From NCBI RefSeq assembly GCF_022549785.1, contig NZ_JAKZGO010000009.1:170790-234789 (forward strand): a stretch of DNA of 64,000 bases, read 5' to 3'. Source of the DNA: Belliella alkalica. GTDB lineage: Bacteria; Bacteroidota; Bacteroidia; Cytophagales; Cyclobacteriaceae. The position numbers were made by a program, and so were the translations under genes. Below, in pieces: positions 1 through 9,506 of the stretch. Each line of letters begins with the position of its first letter. The first letter of the stretch is position 1. The notes under the pieces were generated by a model that ran no database searches, was not told the DNA's origin, and was given only the letters and a program-made list of their open reading frames with translations.

Positions 1-1
1 G

Positions 2-2353
2 TTTACTGTTTTTGCCACCAATGACAAAGGGCAAAAAATAAAAATCGTGGGCAGATACCAACAGTTTCGTGCCGTCAAGATTGCCACGCAACGCTTGATT
101 GAAGGAAAAAACCCTTTGGAACGAGGAGGCATCATTTGGCACACACAAGGTTCTGGCAAATCGCTTACAATGATGTTTATGGTGAGAGAAATGAAACTGC
201 GCCCCGAACTGATGTCTTGGAAAATTGTTTTCGTAACCGACCGTACACAATTAGAAGAACAACTTTCTGAAACAGGGCAAAGCATTGGCTTTAATATCAA
301 GACAGCCAATTTTATCAACCCCAAAAACCCGCCCAACGGACGAAGTTTAAAGGAGCTGTTGAGTAATGACAACTCCGATTTGGTGATGGCCATGATTCAC
401 AAGTTTCAGGAAAACGGAGATTTGACAGGTTTAGAAATCTTCCCTGAGCTGAATAAAAGCCACAATATTTTGGTGATGACAGATGAAGCCCATCGATCGC
501 AGTATTCGCTATTGGCAGCCAATCTTGATCGTGCAATGCCAAACGCAACTTCTATCGGCTTTACAGGAACACCTACTGCTAAAACTGAAAAGAAATACAA
601 AGACTATATTGACAAGTATACCATGCGTCAGGCCATAGATGATGGCGTTACGCTGGAAATTGTCTATGAAGGCTTTACACACAACGCCGAAGTAGAAGAC
701 AAGAAAGGGATGGACGATAAGTTTGCGGATGTATTCAGCGACTATCAACTCACTGAACGCTTGCAGATTTTGGGCTTTGGCTCCCGTGATGCCTATCTAG
801 ACAGTATGAGTACCATAATGGACAAAGCCAAAAGCATGGTGAACCATTATGTAGAACATATTTTTTCGGGTGGCTTCAAAGCACAGATTGTAGCCAATTC
901 CAGGATTGCAGCCGTGCGCTACAAAGCTGCGATAGATGCGGCACTCAAAGCCAAAATTGCTGAGCTGGAAGTGGACAATCCAATGCTGGTGGATATCAGT
1001 ACGCTTAAACTGCTGGAAACCGCAGTAGTGATTTCGGGTAGCCACAATGACGAACTCGAAATAAAAGCCTATACCAATGGCGAATACCATAAAAAGAGCA
1101 TCAAACGCTTTAAATTGCCTTTTGGTAAGACAGACGAAGAAGACAAAAATCTAAACGGAAATGTGGGTATTGTCATCGTCAACAATATGCTGCTCACAGG
1201 CTTTGATGCCCCCATTGAGCAGGTAATGTATCTGGACAGGGTGATTGTAGCCCATAACCTTTTACAGACCATAGCAAGGGTTAACCGTGTTGGCCCAGAA
1301 GGCAAAGACAAGGGATTTGTGGTGGACTATGTAGGTGTAGGTCATCACCTCAAAAGGGCATTGGATGTATATGCTGAAAAAGAATTGCAGGAAATTGTGG
1401 ATTGCATTTCAGACGATGATGCTGAGCTAAACGATTTGATAAAAGCCCATCAAGACATTTGGAACTTCTTGAAAGTATATGGCTTGGAAGATCTCACAGA
1501 TTCAGATGCCTTCTTTGATGTGTTTTATGATGAAGATATCCGCTTTGAATATATCAAGTTATACAATACCCTGACAAGTTGTTTTAATACAGTTTTGCCA
1601 CGCAAGGAAGCTCTTGAGTTTTTTAAAGACTGGAAATCCTTCACAGAAATTAACGCCTTGGCAAACAAACATTTTCGTGATGGCAGGTTTAGTATGAAAG
1701 GCATTCCGCCTAAGTTGCGGACCATTGCAGATAAGTATTTAATCTCCAAAGGCATTGAGCAAAAAGTCGCTCCCATCTCAATCATTGCAGATGACTTTTT
1801 CAATAAAGTTGTGGCTACAAAAAAACGTGAGAAGACAAAGGCTGCTGGAGTAGAACATGCCATTCGTCACTTTATTGATTTGAATATTGATGAAGACCCT
1901 GAGTTGTTCGCATCTTTTGCCCAATCTTTAGAAGAAATACTGCAAAATTTCAAAGGAAACTGGAAGCAGATTTATGAAGAGTTAGAAAAGCTTCGAGAGA
2001 AAATCAAGAATAGAGAGAAGGAAGAAACCTACGGCTTAGACCGTAAAAAGCAGATGCCCTTCTTCCGCATTTTCAAAGCCGAATTGTTTGACAATCGGGA
2101 TTTTACAGAAGATGAAATTGCTAGGAATGTAAATCTGACGCAACATATTTTCAATTTGGTTGCTACCGAAATAAAACTGACAGGCTTTTGGGACTCCACC
2201 CCTGCACAATTGAAGTTAAAAGCGGAATTGCAAAAGATGTTACTATCGCCCGAATTCAAAGATCTGCCCAATATCATCATCAAGCGAAATGAAATCATTT
2301 CGAGAATAATGGAACTTGCTAAAACCAATCATTTCAAAATAGTGAACGAGTAA
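2..2353 (+). CDS. hsdR: Type I restriction enzyme R subunit (HsdR), 3' part, truncated by the window edge
   Basis: The reading frame is open from base 2, so the start and the N-terminal nuclease domain lie upstream; a GTG at 47 is only an internal codon. Numbered from that GTG, a Walker A motif HTQGSGKS lies at residues 32-39, a DEAH box at 146-149 and a GFTGTP helicase motif near 171. The order is SF2 motor domains followed by a long helical C-terminus. HsdR cuts DNA after ATP-driven translocation as part of the HsdRMS restriction complex; this is family knowledge. The 768 residues after the GTG fit the C-terminal three quarters of a normal ~1000-residue HsdR. The next gene overlaps the stop by one base, so the two are probably co-translated. 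No disabling change is seen in the visible part. Confidence 0.93.
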   Translation, partial: FTVFATNDKGQKIKIVGRYQQFRAVKIATQRLIEGKNPLERGGIIWHTQGSGKSLTMMFMVREMKLRPELMSWKIVFVTDRTQLEEQLSETGQSIGFNIKTANFINPKNPPNGRSLKELLSNDNSDLVMAMIHKFQENGDLTGLEIFPELNKSHNILVMTDEAHRSQYSLLAANLDRAMPNATSIGFTGTPTAKTEKKYKDYIDKYTMRQAIDDGVTLEIVYEGFTHNAEVEDKKGMDDKFADVFSDYQLTERLQILGFGSRDAYLDSMSTIMDKAKSMVNHYVEHIFSGGFKAQIVANSRIAAVRYKAAIDAALKAKIAELEVDNPMLVDISTLKLLETAVVISGSHNDELEIKAYTNGEYHKKSIKRFKLPFGKTDEEDKNLNGNVGIVIVNNMLLTGFDAPIEQVMYLDRVIVAHNLLQTIARVNRVGPEGKDKGFVVDYVGVGHHLKRALDVYAEKELQEIVDCISDDDAELNDLIKAHQDIWNFLKVYGLEDLTDSDAFFDVFYDEDIRFEYIKLYNTLTSCFNTVLPRKEALEFFKDWKSFTEINALANKHFRDGRFSMKGIPPKLRTIADKYLISKGIEQKVAPISIIADDFFNKVVATKKREKTKAAGVEHAIRHFIDLNIDEDPELFASFAQSLEEILQNFKGNWKQIYEELEKLREKIKNREKEETYGLDRKKQMPFFRIFKAELFDNRDFTEDEIARNVNLTQHIFNLVATEIKLTGFWDSTPAQLKLKAELQKMLLSPEFKDLPNIIIKRNEIISRIMELAKTNHFKIVNE

Positions 2354-3027
2354 TGGTTATTGAGTATCAGATAAAATATTCCAATCGTAAAACTCTCAAT
2401 ATTTCTGTTGAAAGAGATCGAAGTATTGTCGTTCGCGCTCCTCACTACCTCACTCCTGAGAAGATTGACAAAATGGTTCAATCCAAACGACAATGGATTA
2501 AAGAGAAACTAAACCATGCACAAAAATATCCATTGATAACGGAGACCAAAGAATTTGTAAGTGGTGAAACACTGATGTATTTGGGCAAAAACTATCAGTT
2601 ACTAGTGGTAGATGAAGAGTTTGAAGGAATAGAGTTTGATCAGCGATTCAAAATCTCAAGAGCCAATCAGCCCAAAGCGAATGAATTATTCAAAAAATGG
2701 TATTTGAAACAAGCCTTGATAAAAATTGAACCTTTAGCCACCAAATACGCCAAGAATTTAGGTGTAAAATACAATCAATTCAAGACATCCGAAATGAAAT
2801 ACAGATGGGGTTCCTGTACACCTGCAAATAATATCATTTTCAATTGGCGCATCATCAAAGCCCCAATGTATGTGTTGGAATATTTGGTAGCTCACGAATT
2901 AGTTCATCTAATTGAGAACAACCACACACCAAGATTTTGGAACATTCTTTCCATTCAAGTACCAAACTACGAAAAGGCAAAGAACTGGTTAAAGAAAAAT
3001 GGACAGCTTTTAGAAGTAGATTTTTAA
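2353..3027 (+). CDS. YgjP/M48-type zinc metallopeptidase coupled to hsdR
   Basis: The 224-residue protein carries the YgjP-like (DUF45) layout: a WGSC motif near residue 153, the zinc-binding HELVH at 181-185 and a third ligand in NHTPRFW near 192. The family is a cytosolic SprT/M48-like metallopeptidase whose substrate is unknown. The ATG overlaps the hsdR stop in a TAATG arrangement, which supports this start and indicates translational coupling. This gene commonly follows type I restriction genes, so it may serve the restriction system, for instance in subunit turnover; that is inference. Length and motifs look intact. Confidence 0.88.
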   Translation: MVIEYQIKYSNRKTLNISVERDRSIVVRAPHYLTPEKIDKMVQSKRQWIKEKLNHAQKYPLITETKEFVSGETLMYLGKNYQLLVVDEEFEGIEFDQRFKISRANQPKANELFKKWYLKQALIKIEPLATKYAKNLGVKYNQFKTSEMKYRWGSCTPANNIIFNWRIIKAPMYVLEYLVAHELVHLIENNHTPRFWNILSIQVPNYEKAKNWLKKNGQLLEVDF

Positions 3028-3436
3028 AGAAAATATAATAGAAACGCCATTACTTCAGAGTCACACACAACTTGTTCCGTCCCTTGCGATTTTCTTGTCT
3101 CACCAGCCCACGCTAAAATCTAAGCTTGTCGGCAACGTGTGTCAGTCCAACCGCACGACTAAAACAGTCGATAAAGTACACAGAAGCTGTAATGAGTAGA
3201 CAGCAGTGATAAATAACTCACAGTTTGCCTACTCCAAGGCATACATAAGCACACCCAACTACCGATAGCATCAGCATACTGGATTGCCCCATCTGAACAA
3301 TAGTTCTGTTTTTTATGGAATGGTTTCAAAAACTGCTAACAATAATCAGATGGCAGGAAAACCAATACCAATGAGTCAGATAAAGGTATCCACCTGATCC
3401 ATTTCAGGTCTTATTAAAAGTTTACTATTCGTAAAG
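3028..3436 (+). other. Gene-free stretch after the restriction operon
   Basis: I see no supported gene, RNA or clear terminator here. Base composition is less AT-rich than the surrounding spacers and the sequence looks like worn DNA from an earlier insertion, in keeping with the transposase scrap directly downstream. Confidence 0.4.
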
Positions 3437-3577
3437 TTGTATTATGAAAAGTTTAGTGACGAAGAATATTATAAGCTGATTTGTAATTGGCAGGAATCAA
3501 GAGAAAGCAAAGCCTCTTTTGCAGCCCAGATGGGTATTGCAAAAGCTTCATTTTTTATTGGTGTTCTTTCCATCTAA
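3437..3577 (+). pseudogene. Remnant of an IS66-type OrfA/helix-turn-helix transposase protein
   Basis: A 46-codon open stretch reads like the start of the small HTH protein carried by IS66-type elements. It has an acidic start, a tryptophan (NWQES), then a helix of the form KASFAAQMGIAKASFF where intact relatives continue into a YYWL motif. Here the frame runs into TAA straight after, and the following TTATTGG suggests a one-base slip out of the expected Tyr-Trp. No ATG start, no orfB/orfC and no terminal repeats are visible. It is a decayed scrap; the family match is by eye only. Confidence 0.5.
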
Positions 3578-3602
3578 TGGTTTAGATTAAGAGATACCAT
3601 TT

Positions 3603-3682
3603 TACTCAAAAATGCCATTAAATATTTTTATTGGCATTTTTGAGTATTTCTGTAAAATGCCATTATACTTGTATAATTGGCA
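3603..3682. promoter_or_regulatory. Two adjacent TGCCA/TGGCA inverted repeats upstream of the gene at 3739, likely operators
   Basis: The first is a perfect 15-bp inverted repeat: arm 3603-3617 and arm 3632-3646 around a 14-base spacer. The second, at 3658-3682, reads TGCCATTATAC-TT-GTATAATTGGCA with one extra base in the right arm. Both share TGCCA/TGGCA half-sites, and another TGGCA occurs near 3724. The pair sits 57-136 bases before the ATG at 3739. AbiEi antitoxins are known to repress their own promoters through two inverted repeats, and the downstream protein resembles that kind of winged-helix regulator; the functional link is inference. Confidence 0.6.
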
Positions 3683-3738
3683 ATAATAAGTGATTTTATG
3701 ATTTGCTAAAAAAAATTAAATACTGGCAAAATTGATTT

Positions 3739-4509
3739 ATGTCTAAAATCATTGACCATCAAATATCAAAGCGTTTTAAAGGAAAAGGACATTTCGGTCG
3801 AGAGGCCCTTAGTTCCTTTTTGACTGGTTTAGACCCTGAAATAACCGAAAGTGCCTTAACCTGGAGAATCCATGATTTGGTCAAACGGAAAGTGGTTGAC
3901 CAAGTTAAGTTGGGTGTTTTTATTATTTCCAACAAAGAATCCTACAAACCATATATATCTGAGAAACTGGGTCGCTTATCCAAAATTGTAGCCAAGGATT
4001 TCGATGAATTGGAATATTGCCTTTGGAGTACCGAGTGGCTCAATGATTTTACCCAACACCAATTGGGAAGCTTCTTTTATATTCTGGAGGTGGAAAAGGA
4101 CTTTGTAGAGGAAGTATTCAATGCATATTCAGAATCTAGGCAATACAGAGTGTACTTGGATCCCAAAGAAGAGATCATGCAGCGCTACGTGGAAAGCGAA
4201 ATTTCTATTGTCATCAAACCGCTAATCAGCCGTTCGCCAAAACAAAAAGTTGATGTAAAGGAGAGATCCAAGGATAAAATCTATGTGCCCACCTTGGAGA
4301 AAATATTGATTGATGTGTATAGCGATGCGGTAACCTTTTACACCGTACAGGGAAGTGAAATGCATGCACTGTTTGAAAATGCCTTAAAACATTATCAAAT
4401 CAATTTCACCAAACTCATCAGCTACGCTAGAAGAAGAAATAAAGAAGAACAAATTAAAGGTTACTTAGAAAACAACTTTGATGAACTTGTTAAAGATATT
4501 TTAGGATGA
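3739..4509 (+). CDS. DUF6577-like protein, possible AbiEi-type autoregulator/antitoxin
   Basis: A 256-residue cytosolic protein. Residues about 1-75 look like a winged helix of the kind that opens AbiEi-type antitoxins: a small helix, GREALSSFLTG, then a wing ending in GVFIIS. A mixed alpha/beta middle and a basic C-terminus follow (YARRRNKEEQIKGYLENN). I recall DUF6577 proteins of this shape in Bacteroidota, but the match is from memory. The gene starts a two-gene unit and lies behind two inverted repeats that look like operators, so self-repression is plausible. The usual AbiEii nucleotidyltransferase partner is not present; the next gene encodes only a small helical protein. It could be an orphan antitoxin or belong to a different two-gene system. 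Confidence 0.6.
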   Translation: MSKIIDHQISKRFKGKGHFGREALSSFLTGLDPEITESALTWRIHDLVKRKVVDQVKLGVFIISNKESYKPYISEKLGRLSKIVAKDFDELEYCLWSTEWLNDFTQHQLGSFFYILEVEKDFVEEVFNAYSESRQYRVYLDPKEEIMQRYVESEISIVIKPLISRSPKQKVDVKERSKDKIYVPTLEKILIDVYSDAVTFYTVQGSEMHALFENALKHYQINFTKLISYARRRNKEEQIKGYLENNFDELVKDILG

Positions 4510-4534
4510 TAAAAGCACATTGTTTTACCAAAGA

Positions 4535-4789
4535 ATGGATCAGGTTTTAAACAAGTTTGAAGGTTTTTTGATAGCCGAGAACTTCAAAATTGAGGATGCC
4601 ATACTTGCAGCTGGTAAAGCTGCCTACCTAGCCAGACGATTAAAGAACCAAGACGTTTCAGCATTAGAAAAATTTAACGGCCAGGACATCAGTAAGCTGG
4701 AAATATCGGGTGAGCTAAACTTTCTAAACAAGCTTAAAAAGTCGAGAGACAAAGCAGCTTTTTTCTATTGGTACAAGGAGTTGAATTAA
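4535..4789 (+). CDS. Small helical protein, partner of the gene at 3739
   Basis: An 84-residue protein (from ATG 4535; a TTG at 4520 would add five residues) that I do not recognise. It is mostly alpha-helical and charged, with an alanine-rich helix (AILAAGKAAYLARRLKN) and a C-terminal FFYWYKELN. No signal peptide, membrane segment or catalytic motif is seen. It starts 25 bases after the stop of the DUF6577-like gene on the same strand, so co-transcription is likely. If the pair is a toxin-antitoxin or abortive-infection unit, this would be the partner; nothing in the sequence proves it. Confidence 0.55.
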   Translation: MDQVLNKFEGFLIAENFKIEDAILAAGKAAYLARRLKNQDVSALEKFNGQDISKLEISGELNFLNKLKKSRDKAAFFYWYKELN

Positions 4790-4890
4790 AACAGTAGATT
4801 AGGGAACAATAATTTCAACCACAAAGCAAATTGAATAAAAACTGTATTCACCTATCTATCATACACTTGTCCATTATTAAAAAGCCCAAA

Positions 4891-7167
4891 TCAATGCTGA
4901 ATAAGTATTTTTCTTTCTTCTTTTTCACCATCATTTAATATATGAAGTACGTAAATCCCTGACCGGAGATGGTCAGTTTTGAATAGGATTTGCCCATCAG
5001 CACTATATCCCTCTAACTTCGGATTGCCATCTTGGTCAAATAGCGTTGCCGAAAAATTTGGAATTACTGTCTCCATATCATTCTGAGTACTCTGAAACTC
5101 CATCTTTCCAACTATCATAAACTCATCATCAACTGGGTTGGGATAAACAGAAAATGCAAATGGAGAAGCACAGCCTATGGACTGATCCCAGACTTCAAAA
5201 AACCAAGCTCCCTGATATCCACATTCAGTTTGTACAAATAGCTCTATTGTCTGTGGAAAAGATTCATATGGGGGTATATAAATCATAGCTTGATTAGGGT
5301 GAGGATTTGATACAGGGGTCACGCTCCAACCGGAGGGTACATTCCAATCATAATTAAGTATAGATATATCACCATTGTATTGTACGGTGTATAAATAATT
5401 ACCATAACACACCAAGTCATCACCTATTATCTGTAGGTCATTTTCTGAAATCCCTCCTACTGATACATCTTTAGAAATCTCGATTGATCCACATGTGGAA
5501 ACAATTGTGGCTGTTAAGGTGATACTCCCAAAGTTGCCACCTAGCCATGTTACGGTTGGAGAATCACTATTATTAGAAAAGCTTACTGCTCCAGAAGGCG
5601 TAGAACTCCAAGATATTGAAGACCCTAAAGGAACGTTATTGACTATAAAATCTTCTGAAGAAGAACAAAGAAAGTCGGGACCGGAGATGGTGGGTAAAAG
5701 AGTTGTATTGGTGGCCATGGCATTGGTATTGTTAGGATCCAACCATGGAGCCAAACTATTTGCCGCATTTCTTCCAGGAAGAAAATCCCCATTATTATCC
5801 CTTCCCCACGAAATGTCAAAACGACCAAATTGACCACGCCTATTATCACAAAAGTCATTGTTTGTATTTAAATAATCTCCATGCAATTGACCAACAACTT
5901 GATGATTTTGATTAAAAATTGGTGAACCGGATGAACCTGGCTGTACAGTACTAGGATCGATTCCAATCCCTGGACTATCGAAAATGGCCTGCCAATGTGT
6001 GTTAGGTGGGCATTCAACTACTGGGTTACCAAAAATGTCCCTAACCCACGTAGTCCAGATTGGTACATTAGTAAGGTTATCATTTTCTAAAGATATTTTT
6101 TTCACATCTCCATTAGGATGATGTATAGCTACTCCAGAAGTTGCCTCAACATTTGCCCTAGACCAACCAGCATAAGTGACTTCTCTGCTAGGGCTTGAAT
6201 TCAATTCAAGTAAAGCAAAGTATGATGGTTGAAAAGCTGAACTAAAAATAGATCCGTTAATCTATTGAAATGAAATACCATCAATTCCATTGCAACTAGG
6301 GCTTTCATACATAAACCTAAACACCCAGTTATTTACTTGATTTCTTTCAATCTCCGTTAGTTCACCATTTTGATTTGTATCAAGGCAATGGAAAGCCGTC
6401 AAGAAATTATTTGTGAAATCGTTACATGTATTATTCAATAAAACTCCTGAGCAGAAACGTTGGCCACTATCCAATAATAACATTGCGACTGAATTTCCAT
6501 CTTGCCTCCATTGAGACCCTTCTGGACATGCAATATCTCTGTTGCAAGGGGCAGATTGATCAAATCCTGAAAAAGTGTTTATATATCCATGAACTACCTT
6601 TTCTATATTGATTGCCGATTCTCCTGAATCTTTGCCTATTATCTTGACCTCAATAATTATCCCGTCTCCTTTAATCAAGTCAGTCCAAAAAACACTGTTT
6701 TCGGGATTGTGGTCGTGTTTCACTGGGCCATAGATCATTGAACCATCCATACTGTAAATCTTTAAACTTGCATTTTCTGACAAATAAAAATTATCGAATA
6801 TTAAATTAAGGCTATGAGCATCACTGGAAGTTATGCTGTAGTAATGTATTACGGTGTCCTGTCTCACTTCTTTCACAGACAGTTTGAAAAAATCAATATT
6901 AACGTCAATAGCTTTTCCAAATCTAAATGGTCTACCAGATACCTTTTCCTCTAAATCCTCAATAAGTAATTCATCAGTGTTTATTCTGGGGACTTTATAA
7001 TTTGGGATATTTCGAATGTCAATTGCTTGGTTTTCCAACGGGGAAACACTTCCAGACGGAAATATTTGACTGTTAATCTGAGCCTTAGCGGGAGCCACAA
7101 AAAGGTAAAACAAAATTATAGGTATTACAAGTATTGATTTACCCACTGTTTTAAATATTATAAACAT
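4891..7167 (-). pseudogene. Secreted trypsin-like serine protease (lysyl-endopeptidase type), broken by an in-frame TAG
   Basis: The reading frame is continuous except for one TAG at 6262-6264. With that codon read through, the product would be about 758 residues. Order: a hydrophobic signal segment (about 8-29) and a propeptide; the catalytic His in LTAFHCLD (His260); the amber codon at position 302; then FALLEL and QPGSSGSPIFN with the nucleophile Ser near 413. Ig/PKD-like repeats follow, then a C-terminal type IX secretion sorting domain (SVYPNPVDDEF to RKILIQH). Relatives read SDFALL where the triad Asp sits, but this protein reads PSYFALL (Tyr316), so the acid residue also seems lost. 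Two lesions in one enzyme argue for a true pseudogene. The N-terminus overlaps the upstream lipoprotein gene by ten bases. Confidence 0.82.
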
Positions 7168-7562
7168 GGTATTGTTGAAATATTGAAAATAGTAATAAAG
7201 GATGATGGTTCACAAATATCGAATTCTTTCCGGGGGTATCCTCCGAGTTTATATTGGAAATAAAATACGTTACCGTCTAATATGAATTTTTCAATTTCCT
7301 CCCTATTGTCTATTGTTGATAGGAATATAGTGTCAATACTTGCCACTACAGAATTGGTGTATTCTTTTGAATCGAACATACCTTCCCAATTTTTGCCGAT
7401 ATCACTTTCATTCATTATTTCCACTACTACCCCTTCACAGTATGAGCCGATATACCTTCCTTTTATACAGGAATTGTCAATATTTTCTATATCCTTTTCC
7501 ATACAACCTGCTATACAAAACAAGATTGATAATAAAGTGTGGATTAGTGCTCTTAGGTCCAT
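7158..7562 (-). CDS. Small predicted lipoprotein
   Basis: A 134-residue product with a hydrophobic N-terminus ending in a lipobox (FCIAGC), so it should be lipidated and exported. The mature part is acidic and cysteine-containing, with beta-strand-like segments (GRYIGSYCEGVVVEI, VFYFQYKLGGY). I do not recognise a family. Its stop overlaps the start of the broken protease gene on the same strand, so the two were probably one transcript. Being just upstream of a secreted protease, it could be a partner or inhibitor lipoprotein; that is a guess from position. Confidence 0.65.
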   Translation of the reverse strand: MDLRALIHTLLSILFCIAGCMEKDIENIDNSCIKGRYIGSYCEGVVVEIMNESDIGKNWEGMFDSKEYTNSVVASIDTIFLSTIDNREEIEKFILDGNVFYFQYKLGGYPRKEFDICEPSSFITIFNISTIPCL

Positions 7563-7588
7563 GGTTATTTCAGCATTTAATTAATATG

Positions 7589-7705
7589 TCAGTTTTCAAT
7601 AAAATCAATCCCTCTTGCCATCCGCCATTCAGCGGCTAGAACAAGACCATTCCCATCATAAACATCCACTTGGTATTGTAAATCTTTAAAGTTTCCATTT
7701 TCATT
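7589..7705 (-). pseudogene. Possible C-terminal scrap of a lost protein (38 codons)
   Basis: A short minus-strand frame ends with VDVYDGNGLVLAAEW and MARGIDFIEN, which reads like the end of a beta-rich periplasmic protein rather than random sequence. No proper upstream frame or start context is seen. It lies directly upstream of the lipoprotein gene at 7158-7562 on the same strand. Weak support only. Confidence 0.25.
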
Positions 7706-7727
7706 TTGTTGAAACTTGTTATTCATT

Positions 7728-8407
7728 ATTATAAAGTTAACCCCATTGTTTACTTCCAATTAAATCGCTTTGCTTTATATAAAACTGATAATTACCAGGC
7801 TATTTGGTTTACCGGACAGAGTTGTTTAACTAATTTTTATAATAAACTAACATTTGACCAATTTCCACTAATCATTCTAAACTTTCTTTGTAATACCAAC
7901 TTTTATTCCCCTACTACATTATCTTCTAGATCCAAAACTGTTTCCACCGGACTACTCTTCCTATCATTGGGGACAGCTATTATTTGACAAAAAGCTATCA
8001 TATGTTTTTATAAAAACACCAAACCGATGTCCCAACTTATTTCTGGCTGAATCCTTTTACTTTTCAATTTGACAAAATGAATTTTAAACCCTGCTCTTGA
8101 AAACTAAGCCCTATGTCAAAGACGACATCAATAATAAATATGTCTCAATTTAATAAATAGTTTTCAAAAAATAAAAGATATCAAATAATAAAAAAAGCAT
8201 TATTTTAAATATTCATATTTAATTATTTATTTTTTTTATTTAAATAATTAAATATAATTTTAAAATACAACTACTTTAATATGACCCCCTCAAATTTGGC
8301 AACATGCCAAATTTTATTTAACAGCTAATGTCAATTAGTTTTCGGTGTAGCATCAATTGATGTAATTAGTTAAAAAAATAGCCATTAAAATCATCAATTT
8401 CATATCG
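7728..8407. other. AT-rich gene-free stretch
   Basis: No supported gene. The segment around 8140-8280 is extremely AT-rich with long A/T runs. The only clear structure is the palindrome at 8292-8314, listed separately. Confidence 0.5.
8292..8314. repeat. Perfect 10-bp palindrome with TGCCA/TGGCA half-sites
   Basis: Arms AAATTTGGCA (8292-8301) and TGCCAAATTT (8305-8314) flank a three-base spacer. It lacks a T-run long enough for a convincing terminator and looks like a dimeric protein-binding site. No intact gene sits beside it. The half-site matches those before the gene at 3739. Confidence 0.5.
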
Positions 8408-8605
8408 CATTTTCTTGCCGAAAAGAGTTGTGAACTTTATGTGAAAGCTCTTAGAGAGAAACAGGAGGTTCATTTTAAGAACTGCAAAAAGTGTACAAAA
8501 CATTACTGGCTCAATACTAAAAAGGTTCTATCCTACAATGAGCTACAGCGCCAAATTGGATTCGGAAAGTATGACACAGCTTTCCTGTTAATTCATAAAA
8601 TATGA
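8408..8605 (+). pseudogene. Internally deleted IS1595-type transposase remnant
   Basis: The frame reads FLAEKSCELYVKALREKQ, then a zinc-ribbon-like CKKC-KHYWL stretch, then directly NELQRQIGFGKYDTAFLLIHKI and TGA. In IS1595-family transposases the first two pieces are the N-terminal zinc ribbon, and the last matches the ELQRQLG...IWSLMHKI region that lies some 50 residues further on. The segment between them is missing and no DDE domain follows, so this is an internally deleted, truncated remnant. No terminal repeats are recognised. Family assignment is from motif memory. Confidence 0.6.
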
Positions 8606-9042
8606 ACGAAAACAATTGAATAGAAAATGCTACAATTATATTATTCTCTATCCAAAAAAAAACAAGCTCAAAATATAAAAACACTGAAAGCTTATACTTG
8701 AAAGATACAGGTGCATTTCTAAGCGTTTATTCTAAAACCTTACAAAAGTATTCAGCATCATCTCTTTGGCATTTCCTTATCACCAGATTTTAAACGTTAC
8801 AAGCATCCTTTTTCCAATATGTGCTTTACTTATCTCATCATAACCTATTAGTATTCATCTAAAAACACAGCCTTTTTAGACAATTTTTAATCAAAACCCA
8901 AATGATTTTTTTGGCTGGCCCGCTTTTTCTCCCCTATCAATTTGACCCACTTCCAAATCACAGTGTGAATAAAAGTAATGCCGGCAGATGAATTTTGTCC
9001 TTCTCGATTGTATCCGAAAAGTTCAACTTCAAACCAATCACT
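8606..9042. other. Gene-free spacer between the IS remnant and the tra operon
   Basis: I see no gene. This spacer presumably holds the promoter of the transfer operon, but no convincing TAnnTTTG box could be fixed. An integrase, attachment site or excision gene is not visible here. Confidence 0.4.
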
Positions 9043-9501
9043 ATGCTCAATGAAATTACATGGGAACAGTTTTTCCTCGCTCTGGGAATCCTATTCACGG
9101 CTTACTATCTCTATGTGGCGGTACGCTACTTTGGTAAAGATATCACCTCAAAAATGGAATTGAAAATCCCTTCCAAGAAAAAAGGACAGAAGCCTGAGAC
9201 AAGTATCCTTCTTTCAGAATCGCAGTTTGCCAAGGCTTTTGGTGAGCTTGAAATGATCAACGCCGATTTGCGGGAGAATGTGATTCCTGCCTTTGCACGG
9301 TCTAAGGATAAAAAAGTGCTTTTGTTCCAGATCGCCCAAAAGCTGGAAACCTTCGAAGGCTTGAATGTACCTGCTTTCAGGCACGCCATCAACAACTGTA
9401 TCCATGCCGAAGCAAAGAAGATCGGTCTGGAAATTACTCATGAGGAACTGGAAAACCGCTGGAAAGCCCTCATTGAAAATATGCCTACCCATAAAAATTA
9501 A
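9043..9501 (+). CDS. First gene of the transfer operon, conserved protein of unknown role
   Basis: A 152-residue protein from ATG 9043; an upstream in-frame start at 8995 is less likely because MLNEITWEQFFLALG is a natural N-terminus. One membrane segment lies near residues 6-25 (FFLALGILFTAYYLYVAVRYF), followed by a soluble charged domain with a helical C-terminus. I know similar proteins only as conserved members of Bacteroidota conjugative elements just upstream of traE. It ends five bases before the DUF4134 gene, so it belongs to the same transcript. A membrane-anchored accessory role is inferred from position. Confidence 0.65.
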   Translation: MLNEITWEQFFLALGILFTAYYLYVAVRYFGKDITSKMELKIPSKKKGQKPETSILLSESQFAKAFGELEMINADLRENVIPAFARSKDKKVLLFQIAQKLETFEGLNVPAFRHAINNCIHAEAKKIGLEITHEELENRWKALIENMPTHKN

Positions 9502-9506
9502 AAACC

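Noticed and set aside
3603-3646. The perfect inverted repeat as an insertion-sequence end
   Set aside because: The arms face each other across only 14 bases, and a second related repeat lies beside them next to a gene start, which fits operators better.
5495-5833. Plus-strand frame of 112 codons inside the protease gene
   Set aside because: It is the antisense shadow of the protease frame, with no domain or start signal.
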